From an uncultured Clostridium sp. (lineage in GTDB: Bacteria; Bacillota; Clostridia; TANB77; CAG-508): a stretch of 55,064 nt of DNA. Positions 24,688-34,700 of the stretch are shown in pieces. Both the position numbers and the translations under genes were made by a program. Below the pieces are notes generated by a model. That model made no database searches. It had not been told where the DNA came from and worked only from the letters and a program-made list of their open reading frames with translations. Each line of letters opens with the position of its first letter. The first letter of the stretch is position 1. The stretch covers positions 1-55,064 of the forward strand of contig USFR01000010.1 of NCBI GenBank assembly GCA_900553945.1, read 5' to 3'.

Positions 24688-24718
24688 TTTACATATCCCT
24701 CCCTTCAAATTATTTATA

Positions 24719-25990
24719 TTATAACAATCTTTTTACTACTTTTGCAATATTTTTTTTGACTTGTTTTTCATTTATGTTTAATAGCTTTCTATTTTGCATT
24801 ATTAGTTTTCCATCAATTATTACTGTATCTACGTCGGCTCCATTTGCTGAATATACTAAGTTTGTGCATAAATCGTTTTCTGGATATAAATGTGTTTTGT
24901 TTGTGTTTATAAATATTAAGTCGGCTTTTTTTCCCACTTCTATTGTTCCTATTTCATCCTCTAATCCAAGTACTCTCGCACCTTCGATTGTTGCCATTTT
25001 TAAAATATCATATGCTTTTATTGATGTTGGTTCCATTGTATTAATTTTTTGCAAATATGCTGCTGTTTTCATTTCTTCGAACATGTCTAATGTTGTTGTA
25101 CTTCCAATTCCGTCTGTTCCGATTCCAACGTTTATTCCGTTTTTTCTAAGTTTTGTAACATCGCATATTCCTGATGATAGTTTACAATTGCTGATTGGAT
25201 TGTGTGAGATTCCACCTTTTATTTTCTTTAGAATTTCTAAATCACTATCTGAAATGTATATTCCATGTGCTAATACTACAGGGACGTCAAATACGTGTAA
25301 ATCGTTTAAATATTCTGTACCTGTCTTATTATATCTTTCTCTTATTATTTTGTCTTCTTGTAGAGTTTCAGATAAATGAATGTGTATTCCTGTATTTAGT
25401 TCTTTAGCTAAATCAACACATAGTTGTATTGTGTCTGGGCTACAAGAATATGGTGCATGTGCTGATACGTATATTTTTATTTTGCTATCTAGATAATTAT
25501 ATTTTTCATGATATTCTCTTGTTCTTGTTATTTTATCCTTTATAGATGTATCTGTTATGCACCAAGCAATTACTCCTCTTAATCCTGATTCTTCAACTGC
25601 TTCTATTGTTTTATCCATTCTAAAATACATATCATTAAATGTTGTTGTTCCTGATTTTATTAATTCTATGCACGATAAAAATGAATTCCAATATATATCT
25701 TCTGGTCTTAATCTATCTTCTACTGGAAAGATTGCGTTTTCTAACCAATCCATTAATTTTTGATCATCTTTATATCCTCTAAAAATGCTCATTGCCAAAT
25801 GTGTATGAGTATTTACTAATCCTGGCATAACAACTTTTTCTTTGGCATCTATTACTTGTGCTTGATCATCTTCTATGTTTTCTTCTATTTTAGCTATTTT
25901 GTTATCTTCTATTAATATGTCTGTTTTTCTGATATTTGGCACATCATCTACCATATCTAATAATGTTGCATTTTTAATTAATGTTTTCAT
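24719..25990 (-). CDS. MtaD/SsnA-type amidohydrolase (S-adenosylhomocysteine / methylthioadenosine deaminase-like)
   Basis: A 423-residue zinc-dependent deaminase. Motifs: PGLVNTHTHLAMSIFRGY, HIHLSET, LAHGIYISD, GISHNPISNCKLSSG and GIGTDG. These fit the cytosine-deaminase branch that deaminates 5'-methylthioadenosine, S-adenosylhomocysteine or related purine nucleosides. The frame opens at a TTG (26005), but the ATG at 25990 sits 9 bases after GAGGAG. It is 20 bases after ricT. Confidence 0.88.
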   Translation of the reverse strand: MKTLIKNATLLDMVDDVPNIRKTDILIEDNKIAKIEENIEDDQAQVIDAKEKVVMPGLVNTHTHLAMSIFRGYKDDQKLMDWLENAIFPVEDRLRPEDIYWNSFLSCIELIKSGTTTFNDMYFRMDKTIEAVEESGLRGVIAWCITDTSIKDKITRTREYHEKYNYLDSKIKIYVSAHAPYSCSPDTIQLCVDLAKELNTGIHIHLSETLQEDKIIRERYNKTGTEYLNDLHVFDVPVVLAHGIYISDSDLEILKKIKGGISHNPISNCKLSSGICDVTKLRKNGINVGIGTDGIGSTTTLDMFEEMKTAAYLQKINTMEPTSIKAYDILKMATIEGARVLGLEDEIGTIEVGKKADLIFINTNKTHLYPENDLCTNLVYSANGADVDTVIIDGKLIMQNRKLLNINEKQVKKNIAKVVKRLL

Positions 25991-26010
25991 TTTTCTTCTC
26001 CTCAATTTTG

Positions 26011-26931
26011 CTATATGTCATCATTTGAATTTTTACTATCCATTTCTTCTAGTTTTTCTAGTTTTTCTAGCTCTTTTAAATCCTCTTGATTTTCGACATC
26101 TAGTTTTCCTTCATCTTCTGCATCTTTTATTATTTTAATATCTTTTGCATTAAATCTTTTATAATATGTTTCTTCTCCATCATTTAGTCTTACTTTAATT
26201 ATTTCTTTAAGTGTTTCTATTCCGCAAACTTCGCCTGTACCTTCTTCTGTTTTTACTATTGCTCCTATTTTAGGTAATCTGCTTAATTTTTCTTCATATA
26301 CATTTTGTTCATATTTTAGGCAACACATTAACCTTCCACAACATCCCGATATTTTAGATGGATTCAATGATATGTTTTGTTCTTTAGCCATTTTTATTGA
26401 AACTGTTTCAAAGTTTCCAAGGAAAGAACAACAACATAATTCTCTTCCACATGGTCCATTTCCGCCAATACGTCTGATTTCATCTCTTACCCCAATTTGT
26501 CTTAATTCTATTCTTGTTCTGAATACAGATGCTAAATCTTTTACTAACTCCCTAAAGTCAATTCTTCCATCTGCTGTGAAATAAAAAATAAGTTTACTTC
26601 CGTCAAATTTATATTCTGCATCAACTAATTTCATGTCTAATCCATGTTTTTCTATTTTTTCTTGACACTTTTTTAATGCATCTGGTTCTTTTTTCTTATA
26701 TTCTTCATATGATTTTGTGTCTTTATCTGTTGCAATTCTTATAACTTTCTTTAGTGGGCTAGTTATATTTTCTTCTTTTATTTCTTTATTGCCTATCATT
26801 ATTTCGCCATATTCATCCCCAAGAGCTGTTTCCACAATTACTTTTGTTCCAACTTCTAATTCTAAATCTTGCGGATCAAAATAATACATTTTGCCTGGCT
26901 TTTTAAATTTAACGCCTACTATTGTTTTCAT
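26011..26931 (-). CDS. ricT: PSP1-domain protein RicT (YaaT)
   Basis: A 306-residue protein with the PSP1 core (KFKKPGKMYYFDPQDLEL) and the Cys clusters GPCGRELCCCSFL and CCGRLMCCLKYEQ that bind Fe-S clusters in RicT. RicT works with RicA and RicF in RNA maturation and Spo0A phosphorylation in Bacillus. The C-terminal 50 residues are an acidic tail with LEKLEKLEEM. It overlaps the end of holB by 23 bases; this holB-ricT order is normal for Firmicutes. Confidence 0.95.
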   Translation of the reverse strand: MKTIVGVKFKKPGKMYYFDPQDLELEVGTKVIVETALGDEYGEIMIGNKEIKEENITSPLKKVIRIATDKDTKSYEEYKKKEPDALKKCQEKIEKHGLDMKLVDAEYKFDGSKLIFYFTADGRIDFRELVKDLASVFRTRIELRQIGVRDEIRRIGGNGPCGRELCCCSFLGNFETVSIKMAKEQNISLNPSKISGCCGRLMCCLKYEQNVYEEKLSRLPKIGAIVKTEEGTGEVCGIETLKEIIKVRLNDGEETYYKRFNAKDIKIIKDAEDEGKLDVENQEDLKELEKLEKLEEMDSKNSNDDI

Positions 26932-27823
26932 TTACTTCCTCCCATATTTTGAATAGCATATAATCAATACTCATGTCATAATTACTATTTGATTTCAAAT
27001 GATTTATCGTTTCTTGTATGTAGTTTACGCAGTTTAAATATTTTATATTATTTTCTTTTTTTCCAATATAAAATAGCGATACCATGCAATACTCTAACAT
27101 TCCATAAATTTCTTCTTTATCAAATATTTCTTTTGTTTTTGTTAAAAAATCTATTTTATTTGTTTTTTCTATCGTTTCTATAAATTTATCTAATGCATCA
27201 TAAATTTCTTTTTTCTCTAGTATCTTTAATGCTTTTCCCACACTACCGTCAAAAAATTCGAACATTTTTTCTGATATATTCGCGTCTAAATTTATTTTTG
27301 ATTCTAATGCTTCTTTAAGCTCTTGTGTTGTTAATTTCTCAAAGATAATTTTTGTACATCTTGATTTTATTGTGTTTAGTAGCATGTCTGTGTTTGAGGC
27401 AATCAGTATAATTATTGTATATTCTGGTGGTTCTTCTAGTGTCTTAAGCAAGCTATTTTGAGCTTCTTTTGTCATTTTATCTGCATCATTTATAATGTAG
27501 ATTTTTTTATCTGATAAAATAGGCTTTTCATAAACAGTTGCAATCATTTCTCTTATTGTACTTATTTTTATTGTATCGCCTTCGTCATTTATTAGTTGAA
27601 AGTCTGGATGATTGTCTGTTTCAAAGCAAATACATGATTTGCAATCACATTCATTTTTATGCGTTAAACATAATATTTGCTTTGCGAATTCTCTAGCAAT
27701 TTCTTTTTTTCCTATTCCATTTTCGCCTAAGAATAAGTAACTGTGCAAAACCGTATTGTTCTGCACAATTCTTTCAAGCTCTCTTCTATTTTTTATATTA
27801 CCTTTTATTTTAGTATTTATCAT
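26909..27823 (-). CDS. holB: DNA polymerase III subunit delta' (clamp loader)
   Basis: A 304-residue AAA+ protein of the clamp loader. It has the degenerate P-loop GENGIGKKEI, the Cys/His zinc module LTHKNECDCKSC, KTLEEPPE and the SRC sensor-like motif (KSRCTKIIFEKL). The ATG has only a weak ribosome site. It is 17 bases after lepB. Confidence 0.93.
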   Translation of the reverse strand: MINTKIKGNIKNRRELERIVQNNTVLHSYLFLGENGIGKKEIAREFAKQILCLTHKNECDCKSCICFETDNHPDFQLINDEGDTIKISTIREMIATVYEKPILSDKKIYIINDADKMTKEAQNSLLKTLEEPPEYTIIILIASNTDMLLNTIKSRCTKIIFEKLTTQELKEALESKINLDANISEKMFEFFDGSVGKALKILEKKEIYDALDKFIETIEKTNKIDFLTKTKEIFDKEEIYGMLEYCMVSLFYIGKKENNIKYLNCVNYIQETINHLKSNSNYDMSIDYMLFKIWEEVNENNSRR

Positions 27824-27840
27824 GCTTTATACACCACTCT

Positions 27841-28485
27841 TTATTTTTTGTCCGGATTTCCCCAAGTATTTAATGGCCAAAATCTAAATGCCACTTTTCC
27901 TTCAATTTTATCTATTGGAATACAACCAAATGATCTACAGTCTGTACTTTGTGGTCTGTTGTCTCCCATTGCAAATATGTATCCTTCTGGAACAATAAAA
28001 TCTGTAAAGGCTCCATCACATGATGTTGTTACTACTGATGAATCTAAGTAGTCTTCTTTATATTCTTCGCCATTTATATAGACTTTATTATTTTTTATTT
28101 CTATATGTTCTCCTGGCAATCCTATAACTCTTTTAATAAATGTTGTCTTTCCCCATTCAAGTCCATAGTAAACAAACTTTTGAAAAATATTTCTGTTTAC
28201 ATTTTTGTATATTGCTACTGGATTAGACATATCTGCATCTTCTGCACTTACTTTTAATACATTTGGTGCTTCAAATGTAATAATTTCTCCTCTTTTTATA
28301 TCTGAGTGAAATGTTATTGCTAGTCTATTTAAAATTAATCTTTGATCTGGTTTTAATGTTGGATACATTGATTTCTGTTTTACTATTGTTGGAGTTCCAA
28401 TAAAGCATCTAACTATTAATGCTAATCCAACTGCTATAACTATACAATATACCCATTCTAAAATGTTCTTAATTTTTGGATTCAA
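27841..28485 (-). CDS. lepB: Type I signal peptidase
   Basis: A 214-residue membrane peptidase that removes signal peptides. One helix (about 12-30), the catalytic Ser in KSMYPTLKP, the catalytic Lys in FIKRVIGLPGE, then the signature GDNRPQSTDCRSFG. The start is TTG at 28485 behind AAAGGT. It lies 21 bases after the acidic membrane-protein gene. Confidence 0.95.
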   Translation of the reverse strand: MNPKIKNILEWVYCIVIAVGLALIVRCFIGTPTIVKQKSMYPTLKPDQRLILNRLAITFHSDIKRGEIITFEAPNVLKVSAEDADMSNPVAIYKNVNRNIFQKFVYYGLEWGKTTFIKRVIGLPGEHIEIKNNKVYINGEEYKEDYLDSSVVTTSCDGAFTDFIVPEGYIFAMGDNRPQSTDCRSFGCIPIDKIEGKVAFRFWPLNTWGNPDKK

Positions 28486-28506
28486 TTTTCTTACCTTTCC
28501 TTAATA

Positions 28507-29214
28507 TTAGTTTTCTTCTTCAACATTCTTTTTTCTTGTTGTAGTTTTTGGTGCTACTGTTTTCTCAGTCGTAGTTTTTTTCACTGTCGTTTTTCTTGTG
28601 CTTTTTTTCTTAGTTTTTTCTTTATCATCAGCTTCTTGCTCATCATCGTCTTTCTTATCTGCTGTTATAATTAAATTCTCATCTGCTATAGGTGTTGAGT
28701 CTATTTTTTCGTCTTCTTTTGCTTCTTCTTTTTCATTTTCTTCTAAATTAATATCTTCTTCAAACATATTTATTTTCTGAGAATCTAATGATTCTTCACC
28801 AGGTGTAAAACTATCTTCATCATTTTTTTCTTGCATTTCTGATACTTCTGGATTTTTTGAATATTTCCAATCATATGATTCTTCCTCAGTATCATCATCC
28901 ATGTTTTCAAAATCATCTTCGCTAAGTTGTGATGATTGGTTTTCATCTGTTTTATTATTAAATATCTGCTCTATTTGTTCTTCTGCTGAATGATTATCAA
29001 CTTCTTTTAATTTTTCTTCTAATTCATCATCGTCTATTTCTTCATTATTATTTTCCTCATTGTCTTTTTTTCTTTTCTTTGTTTTATAATAATCTGGTAA
29101 GTTGTCGAGTTTATACATTATTAATAATACTAGTACTATTATTGTTATTGCAGCAATTATTATTATTGCCTTATCTGATGAATTTAATGTTGCATTTTGA
29201 AATATCTCTCTCAT
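28507..29214 (-). CDS. Acidic membrane protein with basic Thr-rich tail (unknown)
   Basis: A 235-residue protein. One membrane helix (about 15-33) is followed by a short basic stretch, a long acidic region rich in Glu/Asp/Asn (about 50-190), and a basic low-complexity tail (KKSTRKTTVKKTTTEK, then TTTRKK). The last tail resembles the TopA tail in this window. No domain is recognised; it may be a scaffolding protein for nucleic acid or ribosomes at the membrane. It lies between the histidine kinase and lepB in one operon. Confidence 0.7.
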   Translation of the reverse strand: MREIFQNATLNSSDKAIIIIAAITIIVLVLLIMYKLDNLPDYYKTKKRKKDNEENNNEEIDDDELEEKLKEVDNHSAEEQIEQIFNNKTDENQSSQLSEDDFENMDDDTEEESYDWKYSKNPEVSEMQEKNDEDSFTPGEESLDSQKINMFEEDINLEENEKEEAKEDEKIDSTPIADENLIITADKKDDDEQEADDKEKTKKKSTRKTTVKKTTTEKTVAPKTTTRKKNVEEEN

Positions 29215-29238
29215 TTTCTAACCATCCTTTTTTGATTT

Positions 29239-30693
29239 TTATTCAACATCCTCTTTTTCTTCTCTTTTAGTAGGTATTCGTATTACCACTTCTGTACCTT
29301 TTCCTAATTCACTTTTTATATTTATTTTTGAATTATTTTTTTCTAAGATTTCTTTTGCTATTGATAAACCTAATCCTGTTCCACCCATTTCTCTACTGCG
29401 CGCTTTATCTACTCTATAAAATCTTTCAAATACTTTTTCTATATCTTCTTCTGGTATTCCTATACCATTGTCTATTACTTTTATATATGCATCATTATAA
29501 ACAAATCCAACATAAATTTTTATTTCACCATTTGCTGGTGTATACTTAATTGCATTCGTTAATATGTTTGTTACTACTCTTTCTATTCCTGCTTTATCTG
29601 CTACAACATGTGGTACATCTGCCGTTACAAAACATTCGGCTTTTTGATTTTTCTTATCTATTTCAAAGCTTAAACTATCATATGTTGCTTTTACAACTTC
29701 TGCAAGATCAAATTCTTCTTTTCTGTTATTTATCATGTCGGCATCATATCTTGATAATGTTAATAAATCGCTAACTAATTCTGCCATTCGTTTTCCTTGT
29801 GTTGATATCTGTTTCAAAAATTTCTTTGTTGTTTCTTCGTCACAGTCATCTTCTAACAATATGTCTGAATATCCTAATATTGAAGTTATTGGTGTTTTTA
29901 ACTCATGTGATACATCTGCTACAAATTCTGTTCGCATTGTGTCTAGTTTAATGTGTTCTGTTATATCTTGAATTACAACAATTGCACCTTCTGGTCTTCC
30001 CGCTTCGCCTTCAAATCCCGCAAAAAATAAATTTAGTGTTTTCTCACCAACACTAACTCTTTCTTGTGTTGATGTCCAATTTTCTAAATAAATTATCTTT
30101 TCTAGATTTATATTTGAATCAATTTTTTCAAATACATCTTGAAAGCTTTTTTCATCGCCAGTTAAATCTAATAATTTGTCTGCAGCTTTGTTTTTATGAA
30201 TTATTTTTCCTTCTATATTAAATGCAAGAATTCCATCATTCATGTGCAATAGTATTGTTTCAATTTGTTTTTTCTGTCTTGAAACTTCTTTTAAATTTTC
30301 ATTTAATTCGCTATGCATCATGTTAAAAGCTTTGGTAAGCTCATCTACTTCTGTTTTAGATTTTCCATCATCTAGATATTTTATTTGATATTTTCCACCT
30401 TTTGCAACTATTTCGGCGCTTTTAGTTAATTTCAAAATTGGGCTTATTACAACTTTTGCAACAAATATTCCTACAAGAACTGAAATTACTGCGAAAACAA
30501 CTATTAAACCTATTGATAAAATTTGTGTATTTCTCATCTGAATATTTATCTCTTGAATAACACTCTCATTATTTTGAATGGCACTTTGTAACTGACCTAA
30601 TTCTGACGTAAATAATACTCCTTGAATTCCTATCATTAAAATTCCAAGTATCATAAATATCAAAACTATTTTTATTTGTATGCTTTTTAACAT
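29239..30693 (-). CDS. Sensor histidine kinase (WalK/PhoR type)
   Basis: A 484-residue membrane kinase. Two membrane helices (about 7-27 and 55-78) enclose a small extracytoplasmic loop. A HAMP linker, a PAS domain (about 140-230), HisKA with the phospho-acceptor in VSHELKTPITSILG (His near 262), and an HATPase domain with NILTNAIKYTP, DNGIGIPEEDIEKVFERFYR and GGTGLGLSI follow. The plan matches WalK/PhoR kinases of Firmicutes. AGGAGT precedes the ATG. Its own promoter and two Wal/Pho boxes lie upstream. Confidence 0.92.
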   Translation of the reverse strand: MLKSIQIKIVLIFMILGILMIGIQGVLFTSELGQLQSAIQNNESVIQEINIQMRNTQILSIGLIVVFAVISVLVGIFVAKVVISPILKLTKSAEIVAKGGKYQIKYLDDGKSKTEVDELTKAFNMMHSELNENLKEVSRQKKQIETILLHMNDGILAFNIEGKIIHKNKAADKLLDLTGDEKSFQDVFEKIDSNINLEKIIYLENWTSTQERVSVGEKTLNLFFAGFEGEAGRPEGAIVVIQDITEHIKLDTMRTEFVADVSHELKTPITSILGYSDILLEDDCDEETTKKFLKQISTQGKRMAELVSDLLTLSRYDADMINNRKEEFDLAEVVKATYDSLSFEIDKKNQKAECFVTADVPHVVADKAGIERVVTNILTNAIKYTPANGEIKIYVGFVYNDAYIKVIDNGIGIPEEDIEKVFERFYRVDKARSREMGGTGLGLSIAKEILEKNNSKINIKSELGKGTEVVIRIPTKREEKEDVE

Positions 30694-30722
30694 CTTTCAC
30701 TCCTACGCAAGTGTTTGGTCAT

Positions 30723-30750
30723 ATTATATCACTATTATTGGAATATTCAA
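30723..30750 (-). promoter_or_regulatory. Promoter of the histidine kinase gene
   Basis: TTGAAT (30745-30750), 16-bp spacer ending TGA, TATAAT (30723-30728). Confidence 0.7.
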
Positions 30751-30765
30751 GAGTTTGTTATCACT

Positions 30766-30782
30766 TGTAACCTAGTTGTAAC
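30766..30782. promoter_or_regulatory. WalR/PhoP-type operator, box 1
   Basis: On the plus strand TGTAAC-CTAGT-TGTAAC, an exact TGTWAH-N5-TGTWAH direct repeat (11-bp period) just upstream of the kinase promoter. Confidence 0.65.
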
Positions 30783-30853
30783 ACATTTTTTGGAATTCTT
30801 ACTACTACTTTATTTTTACACGGATTTACATTTTTAATAAAAAGAAAAAAAAT

Positions 30854-30870
30854 TGTAAAACAAATGTAAT
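30854..30870. promoter_or_regulatory. WalR/PhoP-type operator, box 2
   Basis: On the plus strand TGTAAA-ACAAA-TGTAAT, again an exact TGTWAH-N5-TGTWAH repeat, between the response-regulator stop and the kinase promoter. Confidence 0.6.
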
Positions 30871-30916
30871 TATTTCTCATCTATTTTACAACTTTTTTCT
30901 TTTTGTAATTTTTCTA

Positions 30917-31666
30917 TTATTTATTTCCAACTACATAATATCCTACGCCTCTTTTAGTTATTAATATTTTGGGATTAGCTTTATCTTTTTCTATTTTATC
31001 TCTTATTCTATTTACCGTAACATCCACTGTTCTAATTGCTCCAACATAATCATCATAACCCCAAACCTTTTTTAATAGCATTTCTCTTGTTACTACTTCG
31101 CCTGGTTGTGCAGCTAAATATTTTAATACTTCAAACTCTTTTATTGTTAAATCTACTACTTCGCCTTTTACTTTTGCTTCTACTTTCTTCAAATCAAGAG
31201 TTAAATCTCCTACAACGATTACGTTTTCTTCATTTTCTACACTCTCTGTTTTCATTTCAGCTTGAGTAACTAGTTCTGCTTTACGTAGATTTGCCTTAAT
31301 TCTTGCCATTACTTCTCTATGTTGAAATGGCTTTGTAATATAGTCATCCGCTCCCATTTCAAGTCCAACAACTTTATCAAGTTCTGTATCTTTAGCTGAT
31401 ATCATTAATATTGGGACATTTAATGAATACCTAATTCTTTTGCATACACTAATTCCATCCATTTTAGGTAACATTACATCTAATAAAATTAAATCAGGTT
31501 TTTCTTTTAAGGCTATTTCTACAGCAGATGCTCCATCATATGCTTGCAAAGTGTTATAACCTTCTTTTTGCAAATGATATACTAATAAATCTACTATACT
31601 TTCTTCATCATCTACTACTAGAATAGTTTTTCTATTAAAATCTCTTCCAACATCTACTTCTTCCAC
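30917..31666 (-). CDS. OmpR-family response regulator (WalR/PhoP type)
   Basis: A 249-residue regulator. The receiver domain has the acidic pair in VVDDEES, the phospho-acceptor Asp in LILLDVMLPKMDG and the Lys in ADDYITKPF. The winged-helix domain (about 150-245) ends VRTVDVTVNRIRDKIE-like, then RGVGYYV. The start is GTG at 31666 behind AAAGGGG, with MLE-like acidic lead. It precedes the kinase gene and partners with it. Confidence 0.93.
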   Translation of the reverse strand: MEEVDVGRDFNRKTILVVDDEESIVDLLVYHLQKEGYNTLQAYDGASAVEIALKEKPDLILLDVMLPKMDGISVCKRIRYSLNVPILMISAKDTELDKVVGLEMGADDYITKPFQHREVMARIKANLRKAELVTQAEMKTESVENEENVIVVGDLTLDLKKVEAKVKGEVVDLTIKEFEVLKYLAAQPGEVVTREMLLKKVWGYDDYVGAIRTVDVTVNRIRDKIEKDKANPKILITKRGVGYYVVGNK

Positions 31667-31707
31667 GAGGATACCCCTTTCTCTTTTTTATTACATCCAT
31701 ACATTAT

Positions 31708-31736
31708 TTTATATCATAAAGAAAAAATTTGTACAA
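31708..31736 (-). promoter_or_regulatory. Promoter of the response-regulator gene
   Basis: TTGTAC (31731-31736), 17-bp spacer ending TGA, TATAAA (31708-31713). Confidence 0.7.
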
Positions 31737-31753
31737 GTTTTTTCTCATTTTTT

Positions 31754-34700
31754 TTACAATTTTATTTCAAGGTTTTCAATTTTGTTATCATTTTTTAATT
31801 CTATATAATTTTTTTCTACTTTTATCCCATTACAAAAAATCTCTCTACCCTTTTGTCTGTCTGTTTTTCGTCCAACTTTTATGTTATACAAATTTGTTTC
31901 ATATCTATATTGTATTTCGTAATTTTCCCAATTTTCTGGAATATTTTCTGGTAAATATAATTTGTTTCCTTTTTTCTTTAACCCTAAAATATTTTCTAAA
32001 CACACTTTATAATACCAGCTACTTGAACCTGTATACCAACTCCATCCCCCTCTTCCTGTCATATATTTATTTGTATATACGTCACCTGCAATTACATATG
32101 GTTCAATTTTATATTTTTGTACTTTTTCTATATTTTCTGTATGAGTAATTGGATTTATCATTTCAAGATATTTTACTGCTTCTGTAAGATATCCCATTTT
32201 TGCAAATGCCATTATAAGCCAGATACTACTATGAGTGTATTGACCTCCATTTTCTCTAACTCCTGCTGGGTACCTTTTAATATAACCAGGATCTAATTTA
32301 TCTTCTTTAAATGGTGGCGTTAATAATTTTATTATTTTATTTTCTTCATCAATTAAATATTTCTTTGCTGATTCTAATGCAATATATTTTTTCTCATTAT
32401 CTCCCGCTTCTGAAATAATAGACCAACTCTGTGCTATACTATCTATTTTTCCTTCTTTGCATTGGCTACTTCCTATTATGTTTCCATCATCCATAATTGC
32501 TCTTTGGTACCATTGTCCATCCCATGCTCTCGTGTTTAACATCTTTTTTAATTTGTTTTTTATTTCTTTATATTTATTTATTTTTTCAGTCTCATTTTTT
32601 ATTTCTAAGATTTTTTCCCATCTATTTAAAATATCATACAAGAAAAATCCAAGCCAAATACTTTCTCCATTTCCTTTATGTCCTATTTTATTAAAACCAT
32701 CATTCCAATCTCCTGTTCCTATTTTAGGAAAGCCATTCTCTCCAAAGTTTAAACTTTTTTCAATTGCTTTCATGCAATGTTCATATATTGTTTCTTTTTC
32801 TTCTGTATATTCATATTTTCCGTACTTTTCGTTTTCTCCATCTAGCTCTATTCCTTTTGTATACTCAACTTTTTCGTCTAATATTGATTCATCTTCTGTA
32901 AATTCTATATATTCAATTACACTATATGGTAGCCATAGAAGGTCGTCAGAAATTCTAGTACGTATTCCTGTTTTATTGCTAACATGCCACCAGTGCATAA
33001 CATCTCCTTCTATAAATTGATGTTTGGCTACTTCAAGAATTTGATTATACAATATTTTTTCATCTATCCATTTCATTCCTAATGCATCTTGTAATTGATC
33101 CCTAAATCCTATTGCTCCACCTGATTGATAAAACCCTGTTTTAGCGTTTAATCTACTTGTTATTGTTTGGTAGACTAACCATTTGTTCATATATAAATTT
33201 ATTTTTTCTGATGGTGTTTTAATTTTTATTTTTTCTGTTTTTGCTTTCCAATATTGCTCTATTTTTTCTAATTCTTTTTCTGTATTATATCCTTCAATAT
33301 ATCTTCTTAAATCTTTTCCAAGTAATATATCAACTGATTTTCTCTCGAATCCGTCTAATTCTATAGGAATTTCAACAATTATTTCATTTTTTATTAATAT
33401 ATTTCCTTCTGGCTTTAGTTCTTTCTTATTTACTCCATTTTGGGGATTCATTTTTTCTGCAAAAAATTCTTGATAATTATTTGTATATGATTTTATTTTT
33501 TCACTTGATGTTATTTCTATTTTGTCTTCAAAATTACTTTTACATATATTTTCAAGATCAATAAAATTATCTTTTTTGGTTGCTTTTATTTTTCCAATAT
33601 TCTTTTGTTTTTCTTCTCCCATACTTACATTTATTGCATAGTACAAATTTAATCTTCTTTTATTTCTATCTTTATTTTTTATTGATATATGATTTATTTT
33701 TATCTCTTCTTCTAATGGAACTAGTATTGTGTTTTCTTGAATTAGTTCATTATTTATTTGTATATATTTTGAATATCCCATTCCATATTTTACTTGATAA
33801 GAATTTTTTTCAGCATTATTTCCAAGATTCCAATATTCGTTGTTGTCTAAATCTTTAACAATAATTTCTTCTGACTTAAAGTCTTGTATAGCATCATTTT
33901 CCCATGTTGTTATTCTTTTTAATCTACTGTTTTCTATCCATGTATATCCGCCACTATTTTCTGTAGTTACAGTTCCAAATTTTTTATTTGCAATTATATT
34001 GCTCCATGCTCGTGGCGGTATATTATTTTTTTCAATTTTCAAAATATATTCATCTTTTGTAAATCCACCTATCCCATTGTCATATTCTAATTCATCTTCT
34101 GCTATTTTTTCACTTGTGCCTATTTCTTTATATTGTATTTGAACCGCTTCTTTTTTATTGTTTTCTATTTCCTCAAGATTATTTTTTATTCCACCAATAT
34201 TTCCAAATAATTTGATATCTGCAATTGTTTCGATTGTTTCTATATCTTTAGGTGATAACTCATTTTTGTTTAATACAAAAATTTGATTATTTCTCAAATA
34301 CTCTAATCTGTGATTTTTTATCACTTCATTTATCCCATCTTTTACAAATGTTTCATAACTTACCTTTTCATTATTTAATACGCATAAATCTATTCGTATA
34401 TTTTTTACATTAAAGAATTCTATTGTTTCTAATAATTCTTCTAAAACATATAATTCTTCTATATTTTTTATCTCTAATAATATAATTGGATTATCTCCTG
34501 AAATTCCAAATTTCCAAACTTCTTCGATTTTATATGTTGTATTTACTTCTCTTGGAATATCTTTTTCAATTAGATGTCCTAATAATTTTTGATTATTTTC
34601 TATTTTCTCTCCATTGATTTCTAAGAATTTTATTTCTTCTTCACTCTTTGCTTTTGCAAGCTCAGAAATTGTTTCAACTTTTTCTGAATTAATTTCTGTT

